NCBI GenBank assembly: GCA_020627605.1
Contig: JAHDGO010000156.1
Coordinates: 1 to 5,524, forward strand
Origin: Yoonia sp.
Lineage (GTDB): Bacteria > Pseudomonadota > Alphaproteobacteria > Rhodobacterales > Rhodobacteraceae
Length of the DNA: 5,524 nt
Direction of reading: 5' to 3'
Below the pieces are notes generated by a model, which saw nothing but the letters and a program-made list of their open reading frames with translations, was not told the DNA's origin and made no database searches. The translations under genes and the position numbers were made by a program. Positions 5,313 to 5,524 of the stretch are shown piece after piece; position 1 is the stretch's first letter, and each line of letters begins with the position of its first letter.

Positions 5313-5524
5313 TGGCTGCCTCGACTGGTTTTGTCTGCGCTTTGCAGCGCCTCTTGGCGCATGACCAGCCGTCTGATTGGAACACTGAAGAACAACGTCA
5401 TTGAACGACAGTGTGTACGCCAAGCTTGGACGCGGGAAGGGGAAAAATTCAAAACTATTACCTGCTATGCCTCTTGCCACGGGGTTCACCCTGTCAGGCA
5501 AGATCGGTTTTGCGAATTAAGTAT
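5313..5524. promoter_or_regulatory. Upstream region of the dehydrogenase-dehydratase operon
   Basis: This 212-base stretch should hold the operon promoter on the minus strand, but I find no convincing -35/-10 pair. It contains a perfect 10-base palindrome CCAAGCTTGG (5420-5429), about 108 bases before the start codon and a possible operator. A small hairpin GCGCC-TCTT-GGCGC (5347-5360) is followed, in the minus-strand direction, by another GCGC near 5338 that could form an alternative stem in the leader. A larger stem-loop lies at 5472-5503. No open frame here looks coding, and the next gene must lie beyond the window. Confidence 0.45.
5472..5503. repeat. Stem-loop with 7-bp outer stem
   Basis: TCTTGCC (5472-5478) is the perfect reverse complement of GGCAAGA (5497-5503). 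Inside it GGG (5482-5484) can pair with CCC (5489-5491) around a short loop, giving a two-part stem. On the + strand only a TTTT (5508-5511) follows after four further bases, so it is a poor terminator. It may be an operator, or a 3' structure of a gene outside the window. Confidence 0.45.

Noticed and set aside
5463..5483. Possible sigma-54 promoter on the minus strand (GG...GC pattern)
   Set aside because: The GG and GC are separated by 11 bases rather than the required 10, and the rest of the consensus is poor.
5313..5501. N-terminal extension of the dehydrogenase by 63 codons
   Set aside because: MDR enzymes begin near the chosen ATG at 5312, which has GAGG upstream; the extension has no family resemblance and covers the likely promoter.

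Overview
The window looks like chromosome from an alphaproteobacterium, most likely of the Rhodobacterales (Roseobacter group). The DNA is GC-rich throughout, and the 55-residue cysteine-free ribosomal protein L33 is very close to the form I know from that family. I see no insertion sequence, tRNA, rRNA or CRISPR array.

Layout. Positions 1-329 hold no convincing gene but end in a probable promoter and leader for rpmG (L33, 330-497, + strand), which is closed by a clear intrinsic terminator. A long imperfect hairpin starts inside the T-tract of that terminator. About 320 bases without a gene follow. Next comes a divergent pair: a membrane-anchored AraC-type regulator (817-1950, - strand; about seven membrane helices plus a C-terminal AraC DNA-binding domain) and a seven-helix membrane protein resembling DUF2306 (2099-2803, + strand). 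Their 148-base shared control region carries two 17-base direct repeats exactly 20 bases apart, the geometry expected of an AraC-type operator, with the second copy running into a perfect 8-base inverted repeat.

The membrane protein gene meets, tail to tail and with a 4-base overlap, a two-gene sugar-acid operon on the - strand. Its first gene is a zinc-dependent medium-chain alcohol dehydrogenase of the L-galactonate 5-dehydrogenase (LgoD/YjjN) type (4299-5312). Its second gene is a full-length altronate dehydratase-family enzyme (UxaA type, 2800-4296), which appears to start at TTG two bases after the dehydrogenase stop. Together they suggest oxidation of an L-aldonate and dehydration of a hexonate. 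The reductase that joins these two steps in E. coli (UxaB) is not in the window. The final 212 bases are the operon's upstream region, with a 10-base palindrome and a stem-loop.

The most interesting items are the predicted membrane-receptor/AraC regulator with its visible candidate operator beside a membrane protein of unknown function, and the incomplete LgoD-UxaA pathway. All functional statements rest on reading motifs by eye; no database search was possible.
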